Shown in pieces: positions 1-16,055 of a DNA stretch of 64,000 nucleotides (the stretch's first letter is position 1; each line of letters starts with the position of its first letter). A program made the translations under genes and the position numbers. The stretch is from Mucilaginibacter sp. SMC90 (GTDB lineage Bacteria > Bacteroidota > Bacteroidia > Sphingobacteriales > Sphingobacteriaceae), in contig NZ_CP094527.1 in the NCBI RefSeq assembly GCF_022811725.1, positions 2,046,001 through 2,110,000 on the forward strand, in the 5' to 3' direction. The notes below the pieces were generated by a model. It saw nothing but the letters and a program-made list of their open reading frames with translations. It did no database searches and was not told where the DNA came from.

Positions 1-2
1 GG

Positions 3-6277
<6,275 letters not shown>

Positions 6278-6281
6278 TAGT

Positions 6282-8324
6282 ATGAAAAGGATTTTTAAAT
6301 ACATTGGAATTGCATTGTTGTTAAGCTGCACTGTTAAACTTTCGGCCCAAAACAAGGCCCTGGTAAATACCAGCAAAAGTAATTACGCCAAACTCAGCAG
6401 CCTTGACATGGGGGCAGTACAATGGACAGGTGGCTTTTGGGCCGACAGGTTCAAGGTTTGTCGTGATACCATGATCCCAAACTTGTGGCGTGTTTATACC
6501 GATCCAAAGATCAGTCACGCTTACCGCAATTTTGAAATAGCTGCCGGACTGGATACCGGTTCGCACGAAGGGCCACCTTTTCATGATGGTGATTTTTATA
6601 AATTGTTTGAAGCTGTGGCCAGCATGTACGCCGCCACACATGACCCAGCGCTTGACAGGTTGATGGATAAAACCATAGCCGTTATCGCCAAAGCGCAACG
6701 GGCCGACGGCTATATCCATACACCAACCAATATCGAGGAACGTAAAAAGAGCGGCAAGGAAAAGGCATTTAACGACCGCCTCAACTTTGAAACTTATAAT
6801 CTTGGTCACCTCATGACCACCGCCTGTGTGCATTACCGCGTAACAGGCAAAACAACTTTGCTGAAAGTAGCTATCAAGGCTACCGACTATCTCTATAAGT
6901 TTTATAAAACAGCTTCGCCCGAACTGGCGCGCAATGCCATTTGCCCATCGCATTATATGGGCGTGGTGGAGATGTACCGTACCACCCGCGATCCCAAATA
7001 TCTCGAACTGGCTAAAAACCTGATCGATATCCGGGGTTTGATGAAAGATGGAACGGATGACAACCAGGACCGGGTACCCTTCCGTCAGCAAACGCAAGCT
7101 ATGGGCCATGCGGTACGTGCCAACTACCTGTTCGCGGGCGCTGCTGATGTTTATGCCGAAACCGGTGACACTACACTTATGCATACCTTAAACCAGATGT
7201 GGAATGATGTGGTGAACCGCAAAATGTATATCACGGGTGGCTGCGGATCGTTGTATGACGGCGTTTCGCCCGACGGTACGTCTTACAACCCTAACGATGT
7301 ACAGAAAGTACACCAGGCTTACGGACGCGATTACCAACTGCCAAGTTTCACAGCCCATAACGAAACTTGCGCCAATATAGGCAATGTGCTCTGGAACTGG
7401 CGCATGCTGCAAATAACCGGCGACGCCAAATATGCCGATGTGATGGAGCTGGCGCTATACAATAGTGTGCTTTCGGGCGTCAGCTTAAGTGGTCGTGATT
7501 TTTTGTATACCAATCCGCTGGCTTATTCGGATAGTTTACCGTTTAAGCAGCGTTGGTCTAAAGATAGGGTCGGGTACATTAAATTATCTAACTGCTGTCC
7601 GCCGAATGTAGTACGTACCATTGCCGAGGTGAGCGATTATGCTTACAGCGTATCGGATAAAGGTTTGTGGTTTAACCTGTATGGCAGCAATACCATAACG
7701 GCTAAACTAAAAGATGGTACGCCGATAAAAATGACCCAAACTACCAATTACCCATGGGATGGAAAGATCCGCATCCGGTTTGATGAAGTGCCGGGCAATA
7801 AAGCATTCTCTGTATTTCTGAGAATTCCGGGCTGGTGTAAGGGTGCGAGTATAAAAATGGCAGGTCAGTCGGTTCCCCAGTTAGATACTACTCCCGGAGC
7901 CTACACCCAATTGAATGCCGTTTGGCAAAAGAGAATGACTATTGACCTTGATTTGCCGATGCCGGTTACTATGATGGAAGCTAATCCGCTGGTTGAGGAA
8001 ACCCGTAACCAGGTAGCGGTTAAACGTGGTCCGGTGGTATATTGTCTTGAATCAGCAGATCTGGCGAAGGGGCAAAAGATCTTCAATGTTGCTTTGTCGG
8101 CAGGCAGCAAACTTAAACCCGAAATGATCAAAATAGATAACAGCGAGATCATGAGCCTCACAGGTAAAGCCGACTTGCGGGATGAGAATAATTGGAGTAA
8201 CCTGCTTTATAAAGAAGTATCCGCACCGAAACAAAACGCCGTTGAGATCAGGCTCATTCCTTATTATGCATGGGGTAATCGCGGGCATGTGGATATGGAG
8301 ACGTGGATGCCGTTGGATTTTTGA
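6282..8324 (+). CDS. GH127 beta-L-arabinofuranosidase (DUF1680 family)
   Basis: The 680-residue protein has a signal peptide ending near LSAQ and an (alpha/alpha)6 barrel. The zinc/cysteine site of GH127 is visible: Glu361 and Cys363 in HNETCANIGN, and Cys438-Cys439 in SNCCPPN. In the characterised family member HypBA1 one of the paired cysteines is the nucleophile. The expected reaction is removal of terminal beta-L-arabinofuranose, as found in rhamnogalacturonan II, extensin or other plant glycans; related families also act on other sugars. It ends the GH2-GH106-GH127 operon and faces the convergent minus-strand operon across a palindromic element. Confidence 0.9.
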   Translation: MKRIFKYIGIALLLSCTVKLSAQNKALVNTSKSNYAKLSSLDMGAVQWTGGFWADRFKVCRDTMIPNLWRVYTDPKISHAYRNFEIAAGLDTGSHEGPPFHDGDFYKLFEAVASMYAATHDPALDRLMDKTIAVIAKAQRADGYIHTPTNIEERKKSGKEKAFNDRLNFETYNLGHLMTTACVHYRVTGKTTLLKVAIKATDYLYKFYKTASPELARNAICPSHYMGVVEMYRTTRDPKYLELAKNLIDIRGLMKDGTDDNQDRVPFRQQTQAMGHAVRANYLFAGAADVYAETGDTTLMHTLNQMWNDVVNRKMYITGGCGSLYDGVSPDGTSYNPNDVQKVHQAYGRDYQLPSFTAHNETCANIGNVLWNWRMLQITGDAKYADVMELALYNSVLSGVSLSGRDFLYTNPLAYSDSLPFKQRWSKDRVGYIKLSNCCPPNVVRTIAEVSDYAYSVSDKGLWFNLYGSNTITAKLKDGTPIKMTQTTNYPWDGKIRIRFDEVPGNKAFSVFLRIPGWCKGASIKMAGQSVPQLDTTPGAYTQLNAVWQKRMTIDLDLPMPVTMMEANPLVEETRNQVAVKRGPVVYCLESADLAKGQKIFNVALSAGSKLKPEMIKIDNSEIMSLTGKADLRDENNWSNLLYKEVSAPKQNAVEIRLIPYYAWGNRGHVDMETWMPLDF

Positions 8325-8366
8325 GGGGAAAGGTTAAAGGCGAAAGGTCGGAATTAAAAAGCTCCG

Positions 8367-8517
8367 CCGCCGCTCGGCTCCAGCCGAGTGGCTATTATCA
8401 TGGCGGCCTCTGGCCGCCGGGGATAGAATCTTAACATGTAACGTTAGTTTGGCACGCGTCATTTCGGCGGCCAGAGGCCGCGTAATAGTTACCACTCGGC
8501 TGGAGCCGAGCGGTGGC
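8367..8517. repeat. REPIN-like long inverted repeat between convergent genes
   Basis: Arms at about 8367-8418 and 8466-8517 are near-perfect reverse complements separated by about 47 bases. Each arm holds two smaller palindromes, CTCGGCTCCAGCCGAG and GGCGGCCTCTGGCCGCC. The pair can fold into one long stem or several hairpins. It sits between the stops of two convergent operons, where it could also stop transcription in both directions. No T-tract marks it as a classical terminator, and no ORF is present. Confidence 0.85.
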
Positions 8518-8536
8518 GTAGGAATGACGGGTAATT

Positions 8537-10849
8537 TTATTGCCCCAAAATCACCGTAATATCTTTCTTCCTCTCTTCCGACAAAACCTTCATGTCAACC
8601 ACTTTTCCATCCCTCATGGTAGCTTCAATAGTAGTATTATAAGGCGCATGAAGTTTAAAATGAACATCCCAGTCCTTTGGCCAGGCCGGGAACAGCATGA
8701 TCTTTTTATCGTCAACCTGCATCAACATTTCCTGCAAACCGATCATGCCCGAGCTGCCCCAGTTATGATCGGGTGTCCAGTCGAAACCGGGGCCCCAAAA
8801 GGCCGGGAAGCGCCTGCCGGAGTTTTTGAGTTTGAAGGTGGTTAGTTTGGCCGCTTCATCAGTAAGACCTAATCGGGCAGCAAAAATGTTATCCTGTTTC
8901 CAGCCAATGCCACTCCTGAATTTGGCTACAAGGGTATCCAGTTTCCAGGTGTTCAAAGCGGTATCCAATCCCGGTTTGCCTAAGCCAAATATGCCCCATG
9001 GAAATACCGGGTAAAATTGAGTGTTCTCTTCGTTATTCACCCGCTCCCATGATTTTGCCGGAGTAAGGGTTTTGTGACCGTCGATTTCCGCAAATGTTAA
9101 TGGGGGAATCCGTTTCAGCAAGGCGGTCAATTTCAAGCGCTCGTCGCTTGTTAAATAGTTATCCGGCAAGGCCAGCATTCGTTTGGTAATGGTTTGCAAG
9201 GCCGCTATGGTTGAGTTGGAGTTGTTAGCCATTTTAAAAGTTTCGGCAGATGAGCCGGGGTACAAAACAAGGTGCCCGTTGCCGTCAAGCGCTTTGGCGC
9301 TTCGTTTGCGTGACAGGTATTGGTAATGCTCATCAAAAAACGTGAGGCAGCTTTCAATAAAGGGAATGTATTGATGGATGTCATCGCTTTTGTACCGCTC
9401 CGTTTCCAGCATCATGAGGCAAAATTCAAAAACGGTATCCCAGGTGTATTCCAGCCAGGCATTGTACTCAAGTCCTTTGTCAAAATCGGCAGGTCGTTTC
9501 CAGGTATATTCAGCACTATTGGGCAGACCGAAATTCTCCACCTGCTCCGTAAAGCAGGCACCATTATGACCCCAGTAAACCTTGCTGCGCAACTCGGCGT
9601 TTTTCAGGGAACGGAGATAGAAATCGAACTCCGGTTTCATCATATCAATATCGCCGCTTTTGAGCATCGGGAAATAAACCAACCGTTGGTTTTGAGCCGT
9701 CATTAAACCTCCGCCCCAATTACGGAAATCGGGTGTAAAGGCATATTGCGGGTTTACGAAAACCGGATCGTAAGTGAACAATCCGCCGTTAAATTTAGTG
9801 GGCGCTTGTCCGTAAGCATTGCAACCCAGCATGTACCTGAACAGCTGATAGTTTTTACCGCTTTGCCATGCTGAAGTATCATTGGCTGGCTTATCGGCGT
9901 TGATGTAGATAAAGCTTCTGTCCCAATATTGTTTCCACCAGTCGGCTGTTTTTTGCCATGAGGTTTTAGTTTTAGCTTCAGCTTCCTGAACTACTTTTTG
10001 CAGGCCTTGCTGCCATTCATTTACCGATGCTGTTTGTAGAGTATTGAGGTAAATCTCGATATCCTGGTTGGCAGTAGGTTTGATGCTTTCCAGTTTCCAT
10101 CCTTCAAAATCTGTATTAAGATATTGCCCTTTTGTAGTACCTGCTGTTTTTAGATTTTTACCCTGCATCAGCCCGCCAAAGGTTAGGTTTTTAAGCGGGT
10201 TGTACATTTGATCCTTTACCGCATCCATGCCTTGCTGCTTTACAGTAACATCAAATATGGTGGAGTCGAGGTTGTGGTGACAGAACTGAATGGTGTTGTC
10301 TTTAAATGCGATATTGTCCTTTAGCGTTTTGACATCATTGCGCGGGGCAAATTTCCATGAGCCTTCATTTTTTTCGAGGCCTTTAACTTCTCTGTCGCGG
10401 TAGCGCCAGCTTTCAAAAATGGCTTCGGTTTTAACGGCTTTATTACTGGTGATGTTAACGTGGATCACTGGGCGGTAAACGTCGACCCAAAGTTTTACTT
10501 CGGTTTTTAAATCACCGTTTTTTCCGCTGATGAGTACCGAACCATTTTGGAGTTTCAGTTCCTGTTTAAAATCGTTGCCATCAAAAGGGTTGGGCGATAG
10601 TTTAACCCTCACCCGGCCGGGTTTGAGCATGGCATTATTTTCATCAAAAGTGCCGCTTCGGGCTATATAAAAAAGCAGCTCGCCCTTTTCAACCCACACG
10701 TTCAACCCAATATCGCCGCCGCCGCAGGGCATCGATTGGCCCGAGTTTTGGCTTTGGCTTGTCCACACTTCATTGTATTGTTCGATGCCCTTGTTTTGGG
10801 CTAATGCGATATTGCAGTACAGGAAGCAGAGCAGCAGGAGTTTTTTCAT
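8537..10849 (-). CDS. DUF5703-family secreted protein, probable glycoside hydrolase
   Basis: The 770-residue protein has a signal peptide (MKKLLLLCFLYCNIALAQ). The N-terminal block with MPCGGGDIGLNVWVEKGELL and SGTFDENN is the hallmark of the DUF5703 N-terminal domain. The rest has the aromatic-rich pattern of an (alpha/alpha)6 toroid, for example WGPGFDWTPDHNWG near the C terminus, similar in plan to GH95-type enzymes. I do not know a proven activity; periplasmic hydrolysis of a plant glycoside is an inference from context. It is the last gene of the seven-gene minus-strand operon, one base after the esterase gene. Confidence 0.75.
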   Translation of the reverse strand: MKKLLLLCFLYCNIALAQNKGIEQYNEVWTSQSQNSGQSMPCGGGDIGLNVWVEKGELLFYIARSGTFDENNAMLKPGRVRVKLSPNPFDGNDFKQELKLQNGSVLISGKNGDLKTEVKLWVDVYRPVIHVNITSNKAVKTEAIFESWRYRDREVKGLEKNEGSWKFAPRNDVKTLKDNIAFKDNTIQFCHHNLDSTIFDVTVKQQGMDAVKDQMYNPLKNLTFGGLMQGKNLKTAGTTKGQYLNTDFEGWKLESIKPTANQDIEIYLNTLQTASVNEWQQGLQKVVQEAEAKTKTSWQKTADWWKQYWDRSFIYINADKPANDTSAWQSGKNYQLFRYMLGCNAYGQAPTKFNGGLFTYDPVFVNPQYAFTPDFRNWGGGLMTAQNQRLVYFPMLKSGDIDMMKPEFDFYLRSLKNAELRSKVYWGHNGACFTEQVENFGLPNSAEYTWKRPADFDKGLEYNAWLEYTWDTVFEFCLMMLETERYKSDDIHQYIPFIESCLTFFDEHYQYLSRKRSAKALDGNGHLVLYPGSSAETFKMANNSNSTIAALQTITKRMLALPDNYLTSDERLKLTALLKRIPPLTFAEIDGHKTLTPAKSWERVNNEENTQFYPVFPWGIFGLGKPGLDTALNTWKLDTLVAKFRSGIGWKQDNIFAARLGLTDEAAKLTTFKLKNSGRRFPAFWGPGFDWTPDHNWGSSGMIGLQEMLMQVDDKKIMLFPAWPKDWDVHFKLHAPYNTTIEATMRDGKVVDMKVLSEERKKDITVILGQ

Positions 10850-10850
10850 A

Positions 10851-12272
10851 TTACCAATCGTCGGTTCTGAATGAGGAAACGGGGAGCCCGTTGGTGCCGA
10901 ACAGATCGCCTACAACAAAATCTTTGAAGGCATAACGCACGGCCACGGGCTCTTTTACCAAAGGTGAAGATACAATAATTACACTGCCCGATATCATGGC
11001 TTGCGCCGGGTAAAACATTTTATCTTTACCGGCAACCTCAAAGTTTTGAATGGGCTTGTTGAAGGAGGTTAGCCCGTTATCGGCATGCTCAAACCTGATG
11101 GTAGCGCGGTTGCCATCAACAGTCATTTCTTTATACAGCGGGCTCGCATAGTCAAATCCTTTATTGCCGTAGGTTTGAGCTAAGGCAATATAAGCCAGCC
11201 GCGTACCTACGGGTTCTTTACGTGGAGGATGAATGGTAACCTGGTCGCCAATATCCAGTAATACAGCCATGCCGCTATTAGGGATCACTTTAAGTGATTT
11301 ACGCTGAGCATCGCGCAGGTAAGCCGAATTGTATTTGCCTCCCGCATTGTATGGGGGCAATTGGGTATAATCGTAAGGGGCTATTTGTGCGTAATAAAAG
11401 GGGAAGTCGCCTTGCTGCCAAAGCTCGCGCCAGCGTTTCACCATGGCCGGGAATAGTTTTTCGTATTGATCGGGGCGGTCGTAATTTGATTCGCCCTGGT
11501 ACCAGATACAGCCTTTGATGCCGTAGCCGATCACCGGGTTCAGCATACCGTTGAACAAAGTAGTTGGCGTGCGGGATACTGCTTTAATGGAATCGGTTTT
11601 AGCCGGAATTTTGATCTCCGGGAAACCTTTTAACCCTTCTGGGTCCATCCAGGCTTCGGCACTTGAACCACCGTAACAATCACTGATGAGGCCGATAGGC
11701 ACGTGCAGCATTTCGTTCAGTAACCTGCCAAAATAATAACCTGTAGCACTAAAATTGGCAACAAACTCAGGCGAAGCCACATGCCACTCCGACGGTTTGC
11801 TGTTTTCCTGAACCTCGGTTACCGATGAATGCGGTACCGTATAAATGTGGATATTGCTATTGGCCGATTTCAGGATCGCATCAACGGATCCGGTTATCGG
11901 CTGACTTTTATAGCCTTTCATCGGAATCTCCATATTTGATTGCCCGGTGCAAAGCCAAACTTCGCCAATAAGCACGTTGTTTAGTTTAATGGTATTACCA
12001 TCGCTGATGGTGATAGTATATGGCCCACCGTATACCGGGGTAGCAACTTTAACAAGCCATTTGCCGGCGGCATTTACTTTGGCTTTATAGCTTTTTTTAT
12101 TCCACGAGGTGTTGATGGTAACAGTTGAGCCTGCTTTGTCCCATCCCCAGATCGGGGCTTCGCTTTGCTGCTGAAGCACCATGTTATCGGTAAAAATGGA
12201 AGCCGGTTTCATCTGCGCTTGCGAAGATATGAACAGGAACAAACCAAGGCCTGATGCCAGTAACTTTTTCAT
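10851..12272 (-). CDS. Sialate O-acetylesterase-like SGNH esterase
   Basis: The 473-residue protein has a signal peptide (MKKLLASGLGLFLFISSQAQ). The nucleophile motif is GQSNM, with Ser112. The block WYQGESN and a later D-x-x-H-like segment (DQVTIHP, near residue 345) complete an SGNH esterase site. In Bacteroidota PULs this family often removes O-acetyl groups from pectin or other acetylated plant glycans rather than from sialic acid. No sialidase is nearby, so the sialate name should be read as a family label. It is the sixth gene of the operon; the spacing to its neighbours is 9 bp and 1 bp. Confidence 0.87.
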   Translation of the reverse strand: MKKLLASGLGLFLFISSQAQMKPASIFTDNMVLQQQSEAPIWGWDKAGSTVTINTSWNKKSYKAKVNAAGKWLVKVATPVYGGPYTITISDGNTIKLNNVLIGEVWLCTGQSNMEIPMKGYKSQPITGSVDAILKSANSNIHIYTVPHSSVTEVQENSKPSEWHVASPEFVANFSATGYYFGRLLNEMLHVPIGLISDCYGGSSAEAWMDPEGLKGFPEIKIPAKTDSIKAVSRTPTTLFNGMLNPVIGYGIKGCIWYQGESNYDRPDQYEKLFPAMVKRWRELWQQGDFPFYYAQIAPYDYTQLPPYNAGGKYNSAYLRDAQRKSLKVIPNSGMAVLLDIGDQVTIHPPRKEPVGTRLAYIALAQTYGNKGFDYASPLYKEMTVDGNRATIRFEHADNGLTSFNKPIQNFEVAGKDKMFYPAQAMISGSVIIVSSPLVKEPVAVRYAFKDFVVGDLFGTNGLPVSSFRTDDW

Positions 12273-12281
12273 TGCTGTAAA

Positions 12282-13847
12282 TTATTTGGTAAGCTTTCCG
12301 GCGCGCTTAGCCTCAAGCCACCCGCTGAAAAGGAGGTTTTTATTCAATTCGGGTTTGGGGAAAAACAGGCTGGCCAGAGAGCCAACTATGATCACCACTA
12401 AATGACTATACACGCCCAGCATGTATTTATGTTGGGTGAAATTGTATTTACCCAGATCGAGCAGGATATGTTTATCAGCACCAAGGCCAATTTTGGCAGA
12501 AGTTAAAAAGGCATAACCGGTAAAAAGAATACAGGCTATGATGCCGATATTCAAGCCCTGACGGTTAGCCCGGCTGCTGAATAGGCCCAGCAAAAAGATG
12601 CCCGCTATACCACCCGAAAAAATGGCGTACAGGGTAAAAACTATGCCCAATGCGCCCTCATCACCGGCCAGCAGGTATAGGGTGGCTATGCCCATCGCCC
12701 CTAAGCCGGCCAACACCACTATCCATCTTCCGGCTTTCAAATATTCTTTATCAGACCTGTTAGGCCTGAACTTTTTGTAATAATCCTCCACACCAATGGC
12801 CGACAGGCAATTGAGGTCGGCCCCTAAACTGGAGATGGCTGCTGAGATCAGCGCCGCCAGTATCAGCCCTACAACGCCGGTAGGCAGTTTGCTCATTATA
12901 AAATAAGGGAACACTGCATCGGCTTTGATACCTGCAGGCAATGGGTTTTGCTGGTAGAAAGCAAACAAAGCAGTACCGATAAACATAAACAATGCCCAAA
13001 GCGGTACGGTAAGCGCAACGCCTAATATCGACGCCCTGATGGCAGCCTTATCGGTTTTGGCGGTAAGATAACGCTGTACCATGGTTTGATCGGTACCGTA
13101 TTTTTGAATAGCGTAAAAAACACCGTTAATAGCCATTACGATGAAGGTGAGTTTTTTGAAATCCCAGGAATAAGGTCCGAAGTTATTTTTATGGTTCACG
13201 CTGGCAATGTGCCAAAGCTCGGGGAAGCCACCTTTGATGGAGCAGATGAGAATGATGAACGAAGCAATCCCACCGGCTATCAGCAAAAAGCCCTGTACCA
13301 CATCGGCCCAGATCACGGCTTCGATACCGCCTATAAGGGTAATAACAATGATCACCACACCAATTATCCAGATGATCACGAAGGTATTGGTGTTGGTCAT
13401 GTTGGAGAGCGCCAGTGCCAGCAAAAAAAATACCGTGCCCATTTTTGAAAAATGGGTTAACACAAAGCTTATGGAGCTATAAAACCGGGCAAACAGACCG
13501 AACCGTTTTTCAAAATATTCGTAAGTGCTTACGCCTATCACTTCGCGGTAAAGCGGCACAATAAACCATACCATTAACAATAATACGATTGGCACCATCA
13601 ACCCTTGCACCAGCAGGATCCAGTTAGATGCAAAACCTTCGCCGGGATAGGCCAGGAAGGTTACGCTGCTGATAAGCGTAGCCATTAACGACATGCCTAT
13701 GGCCCATGCGGGGATAGAGCCGCGAGATACGAAATATTTTTTAGTGGAGTTTTGTCCTTTTGAAAACCTGAGACCGATGGTTAATGAAATGGCCAGTGCC
13801 AGTGCTATGATGATATAATCTGCCAGGTGCAGGGTTTCATGTTTCAT
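12282..13847 (-). CDS. Sodium:solute symporter (SSS family)
   Basis: The 521-residue protein is almost entirely hydrophobic, with about 13 membrane helices. It has the SSS-family features of an early Gly/Ser-rich helix (GMSLMATLISSVTFLAYPGE) and GGIEAVIWADVVQG in the middle. These proteins import sugars, sialic acid, carboxylates or amino acids with Na+. Its place directly after the acid-sugar kinase gene, with a 4 bp overlap, suggests that it brings the acid sugar or parent monosaccharide across the inner membrane. The exact substrate cannot be read from the sequence. Confidence 0.9.
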   Translation of the reverse strand: MKHETLHLADYIIIALALAISLTIGLRFSKGQNSTKKYFVSRGSIPAWAIGMSLMATLISSVTFLAYPGEGFASNWILLVQGLMVPIVLLLMVWFIVPLYREVIGVSTYEYFEKRFGLFARFYSSISFVLTHFSKMGTVFFLLALALSNMTNTNTFVIIWIIGVVIIVITLIGGIEAVIWADVVQGFLLIAGGIASFIILICSIKGGFPELWHIASVNHKNNFGPYSWDFKKLTFIVMAINGVFYAIQKYGTDQTMVQRYLTAKTDKAAIRASILGVALTVPLWALFMFIGTALFAFYQQNPLPAGIKADAVFPYFIMSKLPTGVVGLILAALISAAISSLGADLNCLSAIGVEDYYKKFRPNRSDKEYLKAGRWIVVLAGLGAMGIATLYLLAGDEGALGIVFTLYAIFSGGIAGIFLLGLFSSRANRQGLNIGIIACILFTGYAFLTSAKIGLGADKHILLDLGKYNFTQHKYMLGVYSHLVVIIVGSLASLFFPKPELNKNLLFSGWLEAKRAGKLTK

Positions 13848-15010
13848 ATGCAGGTATAGTTATTGGTTTCCCAAACGGGGGCTGGCCAGGGGTAGCTGCC
13901 GGGTTTTAAAGTTAAACATAATTGGTTATTGCCCGCTATGCGCATATGAATAACTCCGGGAGCTATTAGTTTTGAGGGATATAATTTTTCGATGTTTAAA
14001 CGCTCAAGTATGGCCCAGGCGGTTGCGCCACCCTCTATCAGCAATTCGTGAAGGGAGGTGTGCTCAATAACCTGTTTTACAATAGCTGCCATTTTATGGC
14101 TCAGCAACACCGGGTCTACTTTAATGTCCTTGATAAAATCGGGGTTTATGGCAATGATGGCATTGTTTCCTGCTACAATACTGGATGCCACATGGCTGGC
14201 AAAAAGAGCATGTACATTGTCGCCGCTGGTTTCGGCACAAATGGTGGCCGCGGGTACATAATGCACCGGGATATTGTTATGCTTGCCATCGTTTAAGTTT
14301 AGCTTGCCCTGGTAAAAAGTGCTGCCAAATACAAATAAGCGCCTGCCTGTGGTTTCAGGATCGGGTGTTTCAATCTTTTGCGGTGACGTTAAGTGTTGAA
14401 GCAGGGTGGTAAACAAATTTGCCGAACCTGCCAGCAGCGTGTCCTTGCCTGTTTTTTCAATCCAATATTTCAGGTCGTCTTCGTTATCGGCAGCTCCAAT
14501 AATGATTCCCGTTGATGGCAGTTTATCATCTTTTTTAACAAGGCGGATTTTTTCATCAGCTCTTAATAATTCAACAATATTCGAGCTTAAGGCCGGAAAG
14601 GTTGGATCATTGGCAAAATCACTGAGATGGATAGGCGCGCTATTGTAATAAAACGTATCGCCAATAAGTTTCTTTGAATGGTGAGGATTGCCGGGTACGA
14701 TCAGCGCCCTTTTTAATCCGGACGCTGTAAGCTGGCTTTGCAGCTCCTCAATAATGTGCCCCCGTAAAACGGAATCTATTTTCTTGAAGATAAAGCGTGG
14801 CTGTAATTGCAAGAGTTGAACCGAGAGATCGTGCATGACCTCCTTCGCTGTGGTTACAGGAAGTGAGCGGGTATCGGTAGCTATGATCAACAGATCCGCA
14901 TCGCAGCGTTCATCAACAGTGGTGCTCACCTCGGTTCTTAACCCGTGGTTGAGGCCAATTCCCGCAAGCTCGGCTGCCCCTGTTAAATCATCTGCAATTA
15001 CAGCGATCAT
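13844..15010 (-). CDS. Four-carbon acid sugar kinase family (DUF1537)
   Basis: The 388-residue protein starts with IADDLTGAAELAG, the signature of the DUF1537/OtnK kinase family. It also has KKIDSVLRGH in the N-terminal domain and GGATAW in the C-terminal nucleotide-binding domain. Characterised members phosphorylate D-threonate, L-threonate, D-erythronate or 3-oxo-isoapionate with ATP. The neighbouring PdxA2-like gene (4 bp away) is the usual partner that oxidises and decarboxylates the 4-phosphate to dihydroxyacetone phosphate. The first product is therefore probably a 4-phospho acid sugar. Which stereoisomer is used is not decided by the sequence as I can read it. Confidence 0.88.
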   Translation of the reverse strand: MIAVIADDLTGAAELAGIGLNHGLRTEVSTTVDERCDADLLIIATDTRSLPVTTAKEVMHDLSVQLLQLQPRFIFKKIDSVLRGHIIEELQSQLTASGLKRALIVPGNPHHSKKLIGDTFYYNSAPIHLSDFANDPTFPALSSNIVELLRADEKIRLVKKDDKLPSTGIIIGAADNEDDLKYWIEKTGKDTLLAGSANLFTTLLQHLTSPQKIETPDPETTGRRLFVFGSTFYQGKLNLNDGKHNNIPVHYVPAATICAETSGDNVHALFASHVASSIVAGNNAIIAINPDFIKDIKVDPVLLSHKMAAIVKQVIEHTSLHELLIEGGATAWAILERLNIEKLYPSKLIAPGVIHMRIAGNNQLCLTLKPGSYPWPAPVWETNNYTCI

Positions 15011-15014
15011 ATAT

Positions 15015-16055
15015 TTATACTTTTATCCTGTTTTTGCTCAACTGCACCGCCGACTCAATAGCCAGTATCATGGCATCACTGCTGGCAACGCCCTTCCCTG
15101 CAATTTCAAAAGCTGTACCGTGGTCAACCGAAGTGCGGATGATGGGCAAACCCATAGTAATGTTAACGCCTTTTACACTATCCATTTGCTGTTTTTCGGC
15201 ATTCCATTTAAAGCCGGTAAGCTTAAAGGGGATATGCCCCTGATCGTGATACATGGCTACCACTCCGCCATAATAGCCGGTTGATGCCTTGGAGAATAAG
15301 GTATCGGCAGGTACAGGGCCTTCCACATCATAACCTAATTTTAAAGCTTCCTGTACAGCAGGCAGGATCTCCAAATCGTCTTCGGTACCGAATAAACCAG
15401 AATCTCCGGCATGGGGGTTAAGCCCGGCGATGCCGATCTTCAGGTTTTTCTCGCCTAAAGAGATGAGGCCATCCTGTAAAAGTTCAACTACTTCTACTAT
15501 CCGGTCTTTTTTAACCAGATCGCAGGCCTGCCTTAATGATACATGGGTTGATACATGGATCACCTTCATATTATGCTCAACCAGCAGCATAGCATATTTT
15601 TTTGTGCCGGTGTAATGCGCGTAAATTTCAGTATGCCCGGCAAAATGGTGCCCGGCTTCGTTAATTGATTTTTTGTTGATAGGGCCGGTTACGGTAGCGT
15701 CAACTTCGCCGTCAATTGCCAGTTCAATAGCTTTTTTAACGGCTTCAAATGAGGCATTGCCTGCCATGGCCGAGATTTCGCCAAAGCGCAGTTGTTCCAT
15801 ATCTACATTTTGCAGATCAAACACATCCGGCTTGCCGAAAACAAACTGTGCGTTACGGATATCTTTTATAGAATTGATAGTGGCGTTTAAGCTCAATCTT
15901 TTTACGATATCAAAAAATACACCTGTATCGCCAATGATCACCGGGCGGCAGATGTCATACAGCCTTTCGGTAAGCAGGGCTTTAACGGCTATCTCGGGGC
16001 CAATACTGGCCGGATCGCCCATGGTTATCGCTATGATCGGTCGCTCGGCTATCAT
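15015..16055 (-). CDS. pdxA2: PdxA2-like 4-phospho-acid-sugar dehydrogenase
   Basis: The 346-residue protein has the PdxA family blocks MGDPASIGPE, FAGHTE, GLNPHAG, YHDQGHIP and VDHGTAFEIAG. The conserved histidines in these blocks bind the divalent metal. True PdxA makes vitamin B6, but paralogues next to a DUF1537 kinase oxidise 4-phospho-threonate or -erythronate, giving DHAP and CO2. The context (kinase, symporter, aldolase, esterase) supports the catabolic role. The gene overlaps the upstream DapA-like gene by 4 bp and is followed by the kinase after 4 bp. Confidence 0.87.
   Translation of the reverse strand: MIAERPIIAITMGDPASIGPEIAVKALLTERLYDICRPVIIGDTGVFFDIVKRLSLNATINSIKDIRNAQFVFGKPDVFDLQNVDMEQLRFGEISAMAGNASFEAVKKAIELAIDGEVDATVTGPINKKSINEAGHHFAGHTEIYAHYTGTKKYAMLLVEHNMKVIHVSTHVSLRQACDLVKKDRIVEVVELLQDGLISLGEKNLKIGIAGLNPHAGDSGLFGTEDDLEILPAVQEALKLGYDVEGPVPADTLFSKASTGYYGGVVAMYHDQGHIPFKLTGFKWNAEKQQMDSVKGVNITMGLPIIRTSVDHGTAFEIAGKGVASSDAMILAIESAVQLSKNRIKV

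Noticed and set aside
6321..7184. 287-codon open frame antisense to the GH127 gene
   Set aside because: It lies wholly within a gene with clear motifs on the other strand and encodes no recognisable pattern; a shadow frame.
15015..16055. PdxA as vitamin B6 biosynthesis enzyme
   Set aside because: Operon partners are an acid-sugar kinase, a lyase and a symporter; this context marks the catabolic PdxA2 branch.
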